64,000 bases of DNA from Mesostigma viride (lineage: Eukaryota; Streptophyta; Mesostigmatophyceae; Mesostigmatales; Mesostigmataceae). Shown here in pieces: positions 1-12,960 of the stretch; position 1 is the stretch's first letter; every line of letters begins with the position of its first letter. The notes beneath the pieces were generated by a model, which was not told the origin of the DNA, made no database searches, and saw only the letters and a program-made list of their open reading frames with translations. Made by a program: the position numbers and the translations under genes. The stretch covers positions 67,501 to 131,500 of the forward strand of contig RPFO01001231.1 of the NCBI GenBank assembly GCA_009746045.1. Direction: 5' to 3'.

Positions 1-1568
<1,568 letters not shown>

Positions 1569-1569
1569 A

Positions 1570-1641
1570 AACTAAAAGTTTAACTTTTAGTTTTTTCCCC
1601 AAGAAAAGGCTTTTGATATAAAAAAATATCAAAAGCCTTTT
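1570..1641 (+). terminator. two hairpins after psbC
   Basis: Right after the psbC stop lies an 11-bp inverted repeat with a one-base centre (1570-1592). It is followed by a perfect 16-bp stem (1604-1619 with 1626-1641) and a run of T. Such elements act as 3'-end processing or stability structures in plastids; termination itself is inferred. Confidence 0.75.
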
Positions 1642-2288
1642 TTTTTTATATACAATTTTTATCTTTTTCAGTAAAAATTTGTTTTAAAAATTATGAAATA
1701 AAAATAGGCATATTATTTGATAAATGTGTAATTAACAAATATAAAAGAAAAATAAGAATAAATAAAATTAATTATATTGGAATAAAATTAAACTATTTAT
1801 TATAGTATTTTTAAAAAATCTAATGTGTATATTGTATGTAATAATAATTATTAAATAAATTAAAATAATTTGAGATTATTTATTAGAACAATATTATTTA
1901 TATATAAAAAAATAGAAATAAAAGTAATTTGGTTAATTTTTTCATAGAAAACTATATCTTATAAAGAAAATAAAAAAAATTCAACATAATGAAAATACTT
2001 CTAAATCTCTTTTGGTTTTTAAGTAAAAAAATATTCAGATTTGTTTTTTTAATCACTTTTTGAGGAATCAATCTTCTAATTTTTTTATTTTTAATAAAAA
2101 AAACGTTTCTATTTATTTTTAATACAAAAAATTTTATTTATTTGTTTATTATTTCTATTAAATTTTTAAATAATTATTTCTAGATAGTAAAATAAAATTG
2201 TGCTTTTAATAATTTCTAAAGAAAAAAAATAAAATGTAAAAAAGAAAAAAAAATTAAAATTATTTATAAAAACAGCATAATTATTAAT
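1642..2288. other. A+T-rich spacer, no gene recognised
   Basis: About 650 bases of very A+T-rich sequence between psbC and the psbA 3' end. Only tiny ORFs occur, for example 24 codons from 1989, and none resembles a known plastid protein or tRNA. Confidence 0.7.
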
Positions 2289-2328
2289 AATTTGATTTGG
2301 ATAATCGATTGATTATCCAAATCAAATT
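2289..2328 (-). terminator. psbA 3' hairpin
   Basis: A perfect 18-bp inverted repeat (2289-2306 with 2311-2328) with a four-base loop lies about 30 bases past the psbA stop. It is the expected 3' stabilising hairpin of psbA mRNA. Confidence 0.85.
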
Positions 2329-2359
2329 GTTCTAACTTAAATTAAGAAAAAACTAGAAA

Positions 2360-3433
<1,074 letters not shown>

Positions 3434-3482
3434 TTAAATTAAATTTATAATGTCTCCCAAACATTTAAGTTTGTTGATTATT

Positions 3483-3511
3483 ATTATGCCAAAATGATGT
3501 TTATTTGTCAA
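3483..3511 (-). promoter_or_regulatory. psbA sigma70-type (PEP) promoter
   Basis: On the minus strand TTGACA (3511-3506) is separated by 17 bases from CATAAT (3488-3483), a near-consensus plastid-encoded-polymerase promoter. The start site would lie some 55 bases upstream of the psbA ATG. The -35 box falls in the loop region of the inverted repeat at 3491-3529. Confidence 0.75.
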
Positions 3512-3529
3512 ATAAATAAACATCATTTT
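3491..3529 (-). terminator. hairpin between ftsI and psbA
   Basis: A perfect 16-bp inverted repeat (3491-3506 with 3514-3529) with a seven-base loop lies just after the ftsI stop codon. It is placed as the ftsI terminator and at the same time overlaps the psbA promoter. Confidence 0.6.
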
Positions 3530-3545
3530 TATAAAATTAACATAT

Positions 3546-5342
3546 TTATTTACAATAATAATGATGAGTCAATGTTGGTATACTTGGTGGTATTTTTTTT
3601 ATACGAATTAAAGATTCAATTATAGATCGTACAACGGGACCAGCTGTATTAGAGCCAAAACTTAAAGGTATAGAAGGTTCATCAATTACACTTAATATTA
3701 CATATTGAGGATTATTTATAGGAAAAATAGCCGCAAAACTTGTTAATATATGTTTAGTAGAATAACCACCTTGTTCAGCATGTTTTTGAGATGTTCCAGT
3801 TTTGCCTCCAATTCTATAACCAGGAAGAAAACATGATGATCCCGTGCCATTGAAAATTACTTCTTCAAGCATATCTAAAACAATTTCAGTAGTTGATGGA
3901 GAAAAAACTTTTGTTTTTAATAATTTTCTTTTTAAAGAAATATTTTGATCAAAAATATTATTATTTAATGTAAATAATTTTTCATTTTGTATATCGAATA
4001 AACCATCAACAATATAAGGTCTAATAATATTACCGCCATTAGATAAACATGCATATAATTGAGCTAATTTAATAGGCGTCATTGCTAAACCTTGTCCAAA
4101 AGAAGTAACAGCCGATTCTATGTTATAAGAAGTAAATTCTAAAATATTTTTAAGAGAACTATAACTAGATAGAGGAAAATCAGTTTCTAAAAATACATTA
4201 TTTCCTAAACCTAATTTTTGTATCCATTGATAATAAATTTCAGGCGCTAATCTTTGTAATATATGTACCATTCCTACATTACTAGAATTAGATAAAACAT
4301 CAGTAATATTTAAATGAGAATTCTTATCACATGCAAATTGTTTATTATAATAATTATTATTTGTAATAATTGTATCGCTTATTTGTATACAACCTTCATC
4401 ATAAAAAAAATCATTTTTTTTAATCGCTTTAGCTTCTAAAGCTATAGCCATATTAATAGGTTTAAAAGTAGAACCAGGTTCATATAAATCAATAACAGGC
4501 CAATTTTTGAATCTTTCTATAGGAAAATCATAATAAACATTAGGATCATAACTAGGTGCAGTGACTAAAGCTAAAATTGCTCCTGTATATGGATCTAAAA
4601 TAATTACCGTGCCACGCTTTGCATTACATTTTTTGATTCCATCATAAATAGCTAAATATGATGCTTTTTGTAAATCTAAATCTATTGTCAATTGTAAACA
4701 TAAGCTATCTTGTTTGAATAATTCTCTAGGAATGCCATCATTAATTAAAAAACCTCTGCCATCTATTGCAGATACAACTTCGGGACTTTGTAACTGTAAA
4801 GATTCTTGGCAACTCAATTCTAATCCAGCTTGTCCTTCATGCAAAGTATTCACATATCCAATTACATCTGCACATAATTGTTTATAAGGATAATAACGTT
4901 TAGGATGTTGAACAAGTTCAATTCCTTCTATGTTTTTAGCAATAATTTGATTAGCAATTTGTTCTGGTGCTTGATGTGCAATACAAATACCAGTTGTGTT
5001 TTTAATAAAAAGATTTTGCAAATATTCAACATCAAGATTTAATATCGAATATAATTCATTCGCAATATCAAAAGTAGATTTTTTAAAATGTAAAGGATGT
5101 GCAAAAATATCATAAGCAAGTGTATCAATGGCTAAGGGAATACCATTTCTATCACAAATGGTTCTTCGTGGTTGAAAAGTATTTAAAATTATAGTTTGCT
5201 GATTTTTTGCTTTGTTTGTTAACCAAGAACCTTTCATTACTTGTAAATAAAAAAGGCGACCTAGTAATAGAGAAGAACCACTAAAAAATAATATCCACAC
5301 TAAAACAATTCGTGAAAACCCAAAAATTTTTTTTTTATTCAT
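3546..5342 (-). CDS. ftsI: FtsI-type penicillin-binding protein (peptidoglycan transpeptidase)
   Basis: The 598-residue protein has the layout of class B penicillin-binding proteins: a short N-terminal cytoplasmic piece, one membrane helix (about residues 11-28), a dimerisation domain, and a transpeptidase domain. All three active-site motifs are present: STFK (catalytic Ser291), SSN (353-355) and KTGT (514-517). In bacteria FtsI crosslinks septal peptidoglycan; in a plastid it implies an envelope wall remnant or a division role, which is inference. I start at ATG 5342; the frame stays open to a GTG at 5369. No clear ribosome site is seen. The intact motifs argue against a pseudogene. Confidence 0.93.
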   Translation of the reverse strand: MNKKKIFGFSRIVLVWILFFSGSSLLLGRLFYLQVMKGSWLTNKAKNQQTIILNTFQPRRTICDRNGIPLAIDTLAYDIFAHPLHFKKSTFDIANELYSILNLDVEYLQNLFIKNTTGICIAHQAPEQIANQIIAKNIEGIELVQHPKRYYPYKQLCADVIGYVNTLHEGQAGLELSCQESLQLQSPEVVSAIDGRGFLINDGIPRELFKQDSLCLQLTIDLDLQKASYLAIYDGIKKCNAKRGTVIILDPYTGAILALVTAPSYDPNVYYDFPIERFKNWPVIDLYEPGSTFKPINMAIALEAKAIKKNDFFYDEGCIQISDTIITNNNYYNKQFACDKNSHLNITDVLSNSSNVGMVHILQRLAPEIYYQWIQKLGLGNNVFLETDFPLSSYSSLKNILEFTSYNIESAVTSFGQGLAMTPIKLAQLYACLSNGGNIIRPYIVDGLFDIQNEKLFTLNNNIFDQNISLKRKLLKTKVFSPSTTEIVLDMLEEVIFNGTGSSCFLPGYRIGGKTGTSQKHAEQGGYSTKHILTSFAAIFPINNPQYVILSVIDEPSIPLSFGSNTAGPVVRSIIESLIRIKKIPPSIPTLTHHYYCK

Positions 5343-5579
5343 TTCATCAATAGAGAAAAATAAATCCACTGATGAAGTTATAAAATTTTTTTATCTATTA
5401 ATAGATAAAAAAAATAGGTAGTATTTTTTAAAAAAATACTTAATATCAATGAATTGAAAATGTTTTTTTACTGTATATTAAATTTTTAATTGCATTATTT
5501 AAAAATTGACCAATGGAAAAAATATTTTAATTCAAAAAAGAAAGAAAATTTATTTAATTAAAATATTTAAAATAAATGT

Positions 5580-6269
5580 TTATTTTAATTCTGATTTATT
5601 AGATGTTTCTATATTTGTAAGATTCACTTTTCCTAATTTTTTTAAATCATTAGATTGTTTATCTAATTCATCTAATTCATTAACATTTGTCACCATATGA
5701 TCAATTAAACCATATTCTTTAGCTTGACGAGGTCTCATAAAATTATCTCTATTCATATCTTTACGTATTTTTTCTAAAGATTGACCTGTTCTTTTAACAT
5801 ATAAATGAGCAATAAGTTCACGTAATCTTTTTACTTCTACAGATTCTTCAACCATATATTTAGCTTTTCCACCATTGCCACCCATTGGCTGGTGTAACAT
5901 TACTCTTGCATGAGGAAACATAAGACGTTGTCCAGGAGTTCCACCTGCTAATATAAAAGAGGCCATAGAGGCAGCTAAACCCATACAAATAGTTGTAACA
6001 TCAACGTTGACATGTTGAATCATATCATATACACCCAAGCCAGCATTCATAGAGCCACCTGGAGAATTTATATAAAAAAATATTCCTTTCGTATCATCTT
6101 CAGAATTTAAAAATACCATTACTCCTATTAATTGATTCGCAACTTCATCATCCAAATCTTCACCTAAAAATAAAATTCTTTCTCTATACAATCTATTATA
6201 AACATCAACATATGTTGATACAGCTTCTCCTGGAATACGATAAGCTACTTTAGGAATACCAATAGGCAT
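5580..6269 (-). CDS. clpP: ATP-dependent Clp protease proteolytic subunit
   Basis: ClpP forms the tetradecameric serine-protease core used with ClpC-type chaperones in the stroma. The 229-residue protein has the catalytic triad: Ser101 in GLAASMASF, His126 in MLHQPMGG, and an Asp in the KDMNRD segment near 171. It is uninterrupted, unlike the two-intron land-plant gene. It lies divergently upstream of psbB, as in land plants. The C-terminal tail after about residue 195 is longer and less conserved than in E. coli ClpP. Confidence 0.97.
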   Translation of the reverse strand: MPIGIPKVAYRIPGEAVSTYVDVYNRLYRERILFLGEDLDDEVANQLIGVMVFLNSEDDTKGIFFYINSPGGSMNAGLGVYDMIQHVNVDVTTICMGLAASMASFILAGGTPGQRLMFPHARVMLHQPMGGNGGKAKYMVEESVEVKRLRELIAHLYVKRTGQSLEKIRKDMNRDNFMRPRQAKEYGLIDHMVTNVNELDELDKQSNDLKKLGKVNLTNIETSNKSELK

Positions 6270-6616
6270 AATATTTAGTTTTTATAAAATATATAAATAA
6301 ACAATTGATTGTAATTAATAGTACAATATGATACAAAAACAGACTATAGAAAAATAAGTATTATAAAAAATATATTAATTTATAAATATATATAATAAAT
6401 TAACATATTTTTTCTTATTGTGTAGTGTTTTTTTATTTCAAATACAGATAGATTTTTTTATGCTAACATTTATTTGTTATGATGATTTAGTTGTTATAAT
6501 TATACGTTAATAATTATAAATGTATTTCTCAAAAATAAGAGATTTACTTCACTAAACATTTTTTATAAATTTAAGAAAGTCAAAATTGATTAAATTTTCT
6601 CGATAAGGAGTAACCA
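6270..6616. other. divergent clpP/psbB spacer
   Basis: A 347-base A+T-rich spacer between divergent clpP and psbB. It holds the likely psbB promoter at 6492-6500 and a Shine-Dalgarno (AAGGAG) at 6605. No gene was seen in it. Confidence 0.7.
6492..6500 (+). promoter_or_regulatory. candidate psbB extended -10 promoter
   Basis: TGTTATAAT matches an extended -10 element (TG-n-TATAAT) upstream of psbB. No convincing -35 box is visible at the proper spacing, so this rests on the -10 alone. Confidence 0.4.
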
Positions 6617-8143
6617 ATGGGTTTACCTTGGTATCGTGTGCATACAGTTGTTCTGAATGATCCAGGACGCTTAATTTCTGTACATATTATGCATACTGGT
6701 CTAGTATCAGGCTGGGCTGGTTCTATGGCTTTTTATGAATTAGCTGTTTTTGATCCTTCTGATCCTGTTTTAAATCCTATGTGGCGTCAAGGTATGTTCG
6801 TATTACCTTTCATGACTCGTTTAGGTATTTCAAAATCTTGGGGTGGATGGGACATTAATGGAGATAGTATTACTGATCCAGGTCTGTGGAGTTATGAAGG
6901 TGTTGCAGCAACACATATCATACTTGCAGGATTAATGTTCTTAGCTTCTATGTGGCACTGGGTTTATTGGGATTTAGAATTATTCCGTGATCCTCGTACA
7001 GGTAAACCAGCTTTAGATCTTCCTAAAATTTTTGGTATTCACTTATTTTTATCTGGTTTATTATGCTTTGGTTTCGGAGCTTTCCATGTAACAGGTTTAT
7101 TTGGACCTGGTATTTGGGTTTCTGATCCTTATGGCATTACTGGAAGAGTACAACCAATTGAGCCTTCTTGGGGCGCTGATGGTTTTGATCCATTCAATCC
7201 AGGTGGTATTGCTTCTCATCATATTGCAGCTGGTATTTTAGGCATTTTAGCAGGTCTTTTCCATTTAAGTGTAAGACCTTCTTTCCGTTTATACAAAGCG
7301 CTACGTATGGGTAATGTAGAAACAGTATTATCTAGTAGTATTGCAGCAGTTTTCTGGGCAGCTTTTGTTGTTTCAGGAACAATGTGGTATGGATCAGCAG
7401 CAACTCCAATTGAATTATTTGGTCCAACTCGTTATCAATGGGATTTAGGTTATTTCAATAAAGAAATTAACAAACGAGTTCAGGCAAGTATTGCTAGTGG
7501 ATCTACTGCATCTGAAGCTTGGTCTCGTATTCCAGAAAAATTAGCTTTTTACGATTATATTGGTAATAACCCAGCTAAAGGTGGTTTATTCCGTGCAGGT
7601 GCAATGAACAATGGAGATGGTATTGCAGCAGGTTGGTTAGGACATGCTGTTTTCAAAGATAAAGAAGGTAGAGAACTTTTTGTTCGTCGTATGCCAACAT
7701 TCTTTGAAACATTCCCTGTTGTTTTATTAGATAAAGATGGAATTGTTCGTGCTGACATTCCATTCCGCCGCGCTGAATCCAAATATAGTATAGAACAAGT
7801 TGGTGTTAGTGTTGCATTCTATGGTGGCGAGCTAGATGGTGTAACATTTAAAGATCCAACTACTGTTAAAAAATATGCTAGAAGAGCACAGTTAGGTGAA
7901 ATATTTGAATTTGATCGTGCAAGATTAAAATCAGATGGTGTTTTCAGAAGTAGTCCAAGAGGATGGTTTACTTTTGGTCACTTATGTTTTGCTTTATTGT
8001 TTTTCTTTGGTCATATTTGGCATGGAGCAAGAACAATTTTCAGAGATGTATTTGCTGGAATTGATCCAGATCTTGACGAACAAGTTGAATTTGGAGCTTT
8101 CCAAAAATTAGGTGATGCTTCAACTAGAAAACAAGCTGTTTAA
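6617..8143 (+). CDS. psbB: photosystem II CP47 chlorophyll apoprotein
   Basis: CP47 is the second core antenna protein of photosystem II and binds chlorophyll through many membrane histidines. The 508-residue length and the start [19 protein letters not shown] are canonical. AAGGAG lies six bases before the ATG. It leads the psbB-psbT-psbH-petB-petD cluster, one of the most conserved plastid operons, with psbN inserted on the opposite strand. Confidence 0.99.
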   Translation: MGLPWYRVHTVVLNDPGRLISVHIMHTGLVSGWAGSMAFYELAVFDPSDPVLNPMWRQGMFVLPFMTRLGISKSWGGWDINGDSITDPGLWSYEGVAATHIILAGLMFLASMWHWVYWDLELFRDPRTGKPALDLPKIFGIHLFLSGLLCFGFGAFHVTGLFGPGIWVSDPYGITGRVQPIEPSWGADGFDPFNPGGIASHHIAAGILGILAGLFHLSVRPSFRLYKALRMGNVETVLSSSIAAVFWAAFVVSGTMWYGSAATPIELFGPTRYQWDLGYFNKEINKRVQASIASGSTASEAWSRIPEKLAFYDYIGNNPAKGGLFRAGAMNNGDGIAAGWLGHAVFKDKEGRELFVRRMPTFFETFPVVLLDKDGIVRADIPFRRAESKYSIEQVGVSVAFYGGELDGVTFKDPTTVKKYARRAQLGEIFEFDRARLKSDGVFRSSPRGWFTFGHLCFALLFFFGHIWHGARTIFRDVFAGIDPDLDEQVEFGAFQKLGDASTRKQAV

Positions 8144-8270
8144 TAGATAAAAACATCTTTTTAAAATCATATGTGACTTTAATAATTCTATTTTTTAATT
8201 TTTAATAAAATAGAATTATTAAAAATTAGAATAAAATAGAAATATATCTATCCTAGTAATTGAAATATTT

Positions 8271-8366
8271 ATGGAAGCATTAGTTTACACTTTTTTACTC
8301 GTAGGCACTTTAGGCATTATTTTCTTTGCAATTTTCTTTAGAGAACCTCCTAGAATTATTAAGTAA
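8271..8366 (+). CDS. psbT: photosystem II protein T
   Basis: A 31-residue single-helix protein beginning [19 protein letters not shown] and ending EPPRIIK, typical of PsbT, which sits at the photosystem II dimer interface near D1. It follows psbB as second gene of the cluster. Confidence 0.98.
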   Translation: MEALVYTFLLVGTLGIIFFAIFFREPPRIIK

Positions 8367-8407
8367 CTTGAAAATATCAAAAGTGATATCTTACTAGAGA
8401 CTATATA

Positions 8408-8454
8408 TTGATATATATTCTCTATCGTTAATAACAATAGAGAATATATATCAA
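8408..8454. terminator. shared hairpin between convergent psbT and psbN
   Basis: A perfect 18-bp inverted repeat (8408-8425 with 8437-8454) with an 11-base loop lies between the 3' ends of psbT and psbN, so the same DNA can form a hairpin in both transcripts. Confidence 0.7.
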
Positions 8455-8460
8455 GATATA

Positions 8461-8592
8461 TTAATCTTCATGTTCTTCAAAAGGATCTCGAAGTTCACTA
8501 GACGCATTTCCAAATGATGTATAAAGCGAGTAACCGGTTAAACCTATTAGTAAGCAAGAAAAAAAAATACTAAAAATTGTTGCTGTTTCCAT
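8461..8592 (-). CDS. psbN: PsbN, photosystem II assembly factor
   Basis: A 43-residue protein with one N-terminal membrane helix and an acidic tail ([13 protein letters not shown]), matching PsbN. PsbN is a stromal-lamellae protein needed for photosystem II assembly and repair rather than a structural subunit. It sits on the strand opposite to psbB-psbT-psbH, the conserved orientation. Confidence 0.98.
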   Translation of the reverse strand: METATIFSIFFSCLLIGLTGYSLYTSFGNASSELRDPFEEHED

Positions 8593-8682
8593 AATTAATT
8601 AGTTATTCTATTACAAAAAAATATAAGAATCTTATCTATAATATTACGGAAAGTCAAAAAAATTAAGTAATTCAAAAAATAT

Positions 8683-8904
8683 ATGGCAGACACTTCACAA
8701 GGTAAACGTACAGTAGTTGGCAATTTTTTAAAACCTCTTAACTCTGAATACGGTAAAGTTGCTCCTGGTTGGGGAACAACCGTTTTAATGGGTGTGTTTA
8801 TGGCATTATTTGCTGTATTTTTAGTAATTATTTTACAAATCTATAACGCTTCTGTTTTATTAGATGGTATTCCAGCAAATTGGTCTAGTTTAAGCAAATA
8901 TTAA
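8683..8904 (+). CDS. psbH: photosystem II phosphoprotein H
   Basis: The 73-residue product has a stromal N-terminus with a phosphorylation-type segment (SQGKRTVV), one membrane helix (about 32-52) and a short lumenal tail, the normal PsbH design. PsbH stabilises photosystem II near CP47 and the QB site. It lies after psbN within the psbB cluster. Confidence 0.98.
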
Positions 8905-8929
8905 TATTGTTATACAATTAGTCTAAATA

Positions 8930-8988
8930 TTTTATATATGTGTGAAGATGTTTTGCTTTTATAAAAAAATCTTCACACATATATAAAA
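8930..8988 (+). terminator. hairpin after psbH
   Basis: A perfect 20-bp inverted repeat (8930-8949 with 8969-8988) just past the psbH stop, with a 19-base loop. It may mark a processing site separating psbH from petB transcripts. Confidence 0.65.
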
Positions 8989-9236
8989 TTCTTAAAAAGA
9001 AAAAAATGTTATTATTAAATTAATAAGGGAAACAAAAAAGATATCTATATATATCTATCTTTTTCAAAAGATTTGACATGAATACATTCATTAAATCCTG
9101 ATCTCTAGTATTTTTATGAATTAATTAAATTCAATTCATAAAAAAAAATATATATTAATTATCTATGACTACTTATTAATATCTATTTTTTTGATAGCCC
9201 AACCGTGAAGTAATTAAATTTTAGGAGCTGTGATTC
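8989..9236 (+). other. petB leader region
   Basis: Together with the preceding hairpin this forms the 332-base psbH-petB gap. It is A+T-rich and ends in a Shine-Dalgarno-like AGGAG about nine bases before petB. No gene is recognised. Confidence 0.6.
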
Positions 9237-9884
9237 ATGAGTAAGGTATACGATTGGTTTAACGATCGTCTTGAGATTCAAGGAATAGCTGATGACATTA
9301 CCAGCAAATATGTTCCACCTCATGTAAACATTTTTTATTGTATAGGTGGTATTACTTTTACTTGTTTTATTATGCAAGTAGCTTCTGGATTTGCTATGAC
9401 TTTTTATTATCGCCCGACAGTTACTGAAGCTTTTGCATCTGTACAATATATTATGACAGATGTAAATTTTGGTTGGTTAATTCGTTCAATTCATAAATGG
9501 TCAGCAAGCATGATGGTATTGACCATGATTTTACATGTATTTAGAGTTTATTTGACTGGTGGTTTCAAAAAACCACGTGAATTGACTTGGGTAACTGGTG
9601 TAATTTTAGCTGTATGTACAGTTTCTTTTGGTGTAACTGGATATTCTTTACCTTGGGACCAAGTTGGATATTGGGCTGTAAAAATTGTTACAGGTGTACC
9701 AGATGCTATTCCTGTGATAGGAGCACCTTTAGTAGAATTATTACGTGGAGGAGTAGGAGTTGGTCAATCTACTCTTACCAGATTCTATAGCTTGCATACA
9801 TTTGTATTACCATTATTAACTGCAGTATTTATGCTTGCTCATTTTTTAATGATCCGTAAACAAGGTATATCTGGTCCTCTATAA
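9237..9884 (+). CDS. petB: cytochrome b6
   Basis: Cytochrome b6 is the four-helix haem-binding core of the cytochrome b6f complex. The 215-residue protein keeps the four haem-ligand histidines (86, 100, 187, 202) and Cys35, which attaches haem cn. The gene is continuous; in land plants it has an intron after the first codons. petD follows 109 bases downstream, as expected for co-transcription. Confidence 0.99.
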   Translation: MSKVYDWFNDRLEIQGIADDITSKYVPPHVNIFYCIGGITFTCFIMQVASGFAMTFYYRPTVTEAFASVQYIMTDVNFGWLIRSIHKWSASMMVLTMILHVFRVYLTGGFKKPRELTWVTGVILAVCTVSFGVTGYSLPWDQVGYWAVKIVTGVPDAIPVIGAPLVELLRGGVGVGQSTLTRFYSLHTFVLPLLTAVFMLAHFLMIRKQGISGPL

Positions 9885-9993
9885 CTAGAAAATAAGGATT
9901 ATAGAAAAAAAAGTCAATAATCAAATTACTAAGATTCTTTATAATCCGTAATTTTATTATTAATAAATTAAAAATAAAGGAGAAATTTTATTT

Positions 9994-10476
9994 ATGTCTC
10001 TACAAAAAAAACCAGATTTAAAAGATCCTGTATTAAGAGCTAAATTAGCTAAAGGAATGGGCCATAATTACTATGGTGAACCTGCGTGGCCAAATGATCT
10101 TTTATATACATTCCCTGTTTGTATTTTAGGAACTATTGGTTGTTTAGTAGGATTAGCAGTGTTAGAGCCAACAATGTTTGGCGAACCAGCAAATCCTTTT
10201 GCAACTCCTTTAGAAATTTTACCAGAATGGTATTTTTTCCCTGTATTTCAAATATTACGAGTTATTCCAAACAAACTGCTTGGAGTTGTATTAATGGCAG
10301 GAGTACCGGCTGGTCTGTTGACAGTTCCTTTCATTGAAAGTATAAACAAATTTCAAAATCCATTCCGTCGTCCAGTTGCCATGACAGTATTTTTAATCGG
10401 AACTGTTGTAGCTGTTTGGCTAGGTATTGGAGCAACTCTTCCAATTGACACTTCTTTAACTTTAGGTTTTTTCTAA
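9994..10476 (+). CDS. petD: cytochrome b6f complex subunit IV
   Basis: Subunit IV corresponds to the C-terminal half of mitochondrial cytochrome b and forms part of the quinol site; the PEWY motif is visible in [13 protein letters not shown]. The 160-residue length is standard. AAGGAG lies about 11 bases before the ATG. No intron. It is the last gene of the psbB cluster and converges on rps9. Confidence 0.99.
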   Translation: MSLQKKPDLKDPVLRAKLAKGMGHNYYGEPAWPNDLLYTFPVCILGTIGCLVGLAVLEPTMFGEPANPFATPLEILPEWYFFPVFQILRVIPNKLLGVVLMAGVPAGLLTVPFIESINKFQNPFRRPVAMTVFLIGTVVAVWLGIGATLPIDTSLTLGFF

Positions 10477-10491
10477 AGCCAACTTAAAATA

Positions 10492-10542
10492 AAAAAGTTA
10501 ATAATAAATAATTAAAATAGAATTATTTATTATTAACTTTTT
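10492..10542. terminator. shared hairpin between petD and rps9
   Basis: A perfect 22-bp inverted repeat (10492-10513 with 10521-10542), loop seven bases, lies between the convergent ends of petD and rps9 and is flanked by A and T runs. It is a likely bidirectional terminator. Confidence 0.75.
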
Positions 10543-10570
10543 ATTAGAAAGCAATATTGTAAATATTAAT

Positions 10571-10984
10571 TTAACGTTTAGAAAATTGTGGAGCTTTTCT
10601 AGCTTTCTTTAAACCATATTTTTTTCTTTCTTTTACGCGAGAATCTCTAGTAAGAAATCCTTCTTTTTTCAAAGGATGTCTATTAGATGTATCAATAGTA
10701 CAAAGAGCTCGCGCAACTCCAAGTCTAATAGCTTCAGCTTGACCTGTTAATCCTCCGCCCACAGCTTTGACAATAATGTCATAATTATCTTCAAGGCCTA
10801 AAGTTTCTAATGGAGATCTAACAGCAGAAAGATAAGATCCATTAAATTGTAAATAATTTGTTCCAGGTAAACCATTAATAATAACTTCACCATTACCAGG
10901 AACTAATCTCACTCTTGCAACTGCAGATTTTCGTCTGCCAGTTCCTAAATAATTAATAATAGGCATCATTTTTTGAACAGACAT
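10571..10984 (-). CDS. rps9: 30S ribosomal protein S9
   Basis: The 137-residue protein shows the S9 pattern: the N-terminal [14 protein letters not shown] and the C-terminal tail [11 protein letters not shown], whose last residues reach the P-site tRNA. A strong Shine-Dalgarno (GGAGG) precedes the ATG. It is the last gene of the large minus-strand ribosomal operon after rpoA, a bacterial-like arrangement lost from land-plant plastids. Confidence 0.97.
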   Translation of the reverse strand: MSVQKMMPIINYLGTGRRKSAVARVRLVPGNGEVIINGLPGTNYLQFNGSYLSAVRSPLETLGLEDNYDIIVKAVGGGLTGQAEAIRLGVARALCTIDTSNRHPLKKEGFLTRDSRVKERKKYGLKKARKAPQFSKR

Positions 10985-11036
10985 TTGTACTTTTCTCCCC
11001 CTCCTAATATTTTTCTTTAATTGTGTTATATGAAGA

Positions 11037-11987
11037 TTAATATTTTTCTTTAGGTAAATAAATATTTAATTTTTTTTCTAATGCTTCAATCACTTCTTCA
11101 GCGGATCTCCTGCCAAAATTCTTAATTTCTAAAAGATCTTCTTGAGAATAAGCAAGTAAATCTGAAATCGTATGTATTTGTGCACGTTTTAAACAATTAT
11201 AAGCTCTAACAGATAATTCTAATTCTTCTACTAAAATGTCATTAATTTTAGATTCTGTTGAAAAATCATTCTTATTTGTACTATATTCTGAAGAACAATG
11301 ATGCAAAGGATTAAATAAATCAATTACTTTTTTAATACCTATATCTAAAGCATCTCTAGGAGATATACTACCATTAGTCCAAATTTCTAAAATTACACGT
11401 TCTGTCAAAAATTTGCTTGTATGATCTTGTTCGACCATGTAATTAACTTTATGTATTGGCATAAAAATAGCATCAACCGGTAAAGAGCTAATATATGAAT
11501 TCTTTTTTATAGCATAATCCGCCATCTGATATCCTTTGCCTGTATTAATGACAAATTCCATGTCTAGATTAGCGTTACCTGATAAAGTTGCAATATATTG
11601 TCCACCATCTACAACTTCGATTGAAGTTGGAAGTTGTAAATTAGCTGCTTTGACAACACATGGACCTTGAATTGACAAATATCCTTTTTGAACATCTAAA
11701 GATTTAGTACGAAACACTATTTCTTTAAGATTTAGTAATATTTCTAAAACAGATTCACGTATTCCAGGGAGAATAGAAAACTCATTATTCGCACCTGGTA
11801 TTTTTACAGAAGTAATGGCAGCACCTTCTATATCACCTAATAATATTCTACGTAAGGTATTACCAACTGTTATTCCTTGACCAATAGCTAAAGGTTCTAT
11901 AAGAAAACGTCCATATAAATTGCGTGGACTTTCAATTTTAGATTCAATACAATAAATAGTGGATGGAAAGAGGTCATTACCAGACAT
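11037..11987 (-). CDS. rpoA: RNA polymerase alpha subunit
   Basis: The 316-residue protein has the alpha N-terminal dimerisation domain ([10 protein letters not shown]-type segment near residue 40) and a C-terminal domain with helix-hairpin-helix elements ([19 protein letters not shown]), which contacts DNA and activators in bacteria. It belongs to the plastid-encoded RNA polymerase with rpoB, rpoC1 and rpoC2, found at 31-40 kb. AAGGAG lies before the ATG. It is placed between rps11 and rps9. Confidence 0.98.
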   Translation of the reverse strand: MSGNDLFPSTIYCIESKIESPRNLYGRFLIEPLAIGQGITVGNTLRRILLGDIEGAAITSVKIPGANNEFSILPGIRESVLEILLNLKEIVFRTKSLDVQKGYLSIQGPCVVKAANLQLPTSIEVVDGGQYIATLSGNANLDMEFVINTGKGYQMADYAIKKNSYISSLPVDAIFMPIHKVNYMVEQDHTSKFLTERVILEIWTNGSISPRDALDIGIKKVIDLFNPLHHCSSEYSTNKNDFSTESKINDILVEELELSVRAYNCLKRAQIHTISDLLAYSQEDLLEIKNFGRRSAEEVIEALEKKLNIYLPKEKY

Positions 11988-12028
11988 TAAATATCTCCTT
12001 ATTCCTGAATCTATTTATTTTCAAAATC

Positions 12029-12421
12029 TTAGACTCTACGTTTTTTAGGAGGTCGACAACCATTATGAGGAATAGGAGTTACATCACGAATTAAAGTAAT
12101 ACCTAATCCAGCAGCTTGAATAGCACGTATAGCTGTTTCTCTTCCAGAACCAGGTCCACTAATCATTATTTCTGCTTGTTTCATGCCTTGATCAATTACT
12201 TGTCTAACTGCATTTTCAGCAGCAGTTTGTGCTGCAAAAGGAGTTCCTTTTTTTGTTCCTTTGAAGCCACAAGCACCAGCAGAAGACCATGACAATACTT
12301 CACCTCTAACATCTGTTATGGTTACAATAGTATTATTGAACGTAGCTTGTACATGAACGACTCCTTTAGGAATCTTTCTCTTTGTTTTACGAACACCTAT
12401 CTTTCTTATTTGTTTTGCCAT
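12029..12421 (-). CDS. rps11: 30S ribosomal protein S11
   Basis: The 130-residue protein has the S11 core ([16 protein letters not shown] and the basic C-terminus [11 protein letters not shown]). S11 forms part of the 30S platform near the E site. It lies between rpl36 and rpoA, as in bacterial alpha operons. Confidence 0.99.
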   Translation of the reverse strand: MAKQIRKIGVRKTKRKIPKGVVHVQATFNNTIVTITDVRGEVLSWSSAGACGFKGTKKGTPFAAQTAAENAVRQVIDQGMKQAEIMISGPGSGRETAIRAIQAAGLGITLIRDVTPIPHNGCRPPKKRRV

Positions 12422-12527
12422 ATTTGTTTTATATAATTATTCAGAAGAAATTCAATAAAATGATTATTTAGTCTATAGATATCTTTTGGCAGAAAATAAA
12501 CAATAACTAGTAAAAAATAATAATAAT

Positions 12528-12644
12528 TTATCCTTGACGTTGTTTATGTTTTGGGTTATTAGAACAAATGACCATTACTGTTCCTCGTCTTTTAATTAGA
12601 CGACAATTTTCACAAATTTTACGAACTGATGCACGAACTTTCAT
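12528..12644 (-). CDS. rpl36: 50S ribosomal protein L36
   Basis: A 38-codon frame beginning [20 protein letters not shown] and ending PKHKQRQG, with the zinc-binding CxxC...C...H pattern of L36. It sits between infA and rps11, the conserved alpha-operon position. Confidence 0.97.
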   Translation of the reverse strand: MKVRASVRKICENCRLIKRRGTVMVICSNNPKHKQRQG

Positions 12645-12735
12645 ATATTTTTTTAGATTTTATACATTCTCTCTGAGCATACGATAGCATTAGACTTAAT
12701 AAGTAGTCAAGTAGAAAGAAAGAATATCAATTGTA

Positions 12736-12960
12736 TTAACGCTTACGTAAACGATATGTAATTCTTCCTTTTGTTAAATCATAAGGAGTCAATTCTATTT
12801 TAACTCTGTCTCCTGGCAAAATTCGAATATAATTACGACGAATTTTACCAGAAATATGAGCTAATACATTAAATCCGTTATCTAAATGCACACGGAACAT
12901 TGCATTTGGCAAAGATTCTGTAATTACTCCTTCCATCTCAATGAGGTTTTGTCTTTCCAA
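12736..12960 (-). CDS. infA: translation initiation factor IF-1 (TTG start)
   Basis: IF-1 binds the ribosomal A site during initiation. The 74-residue product is one S1-like OB fold with the conserved GMFRV-like ([11 protein letters not shown]) and [21 protein letters not shown] segments. The first codon is TTG at 12960, supported by a close AAGGAG five bases upstream and by the normal length of the N-terminus. The next ATG (12936) would remove eight residues and lacks a ribosome site. Confidence 0.95.
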   Translation of the reverse strand: MERQNLIEMEGVITESLPNAMFRVHLDNGFNVLAHISGKIRRNYIRILPGDRVKIELTPYDLTKGRITYRLRKR

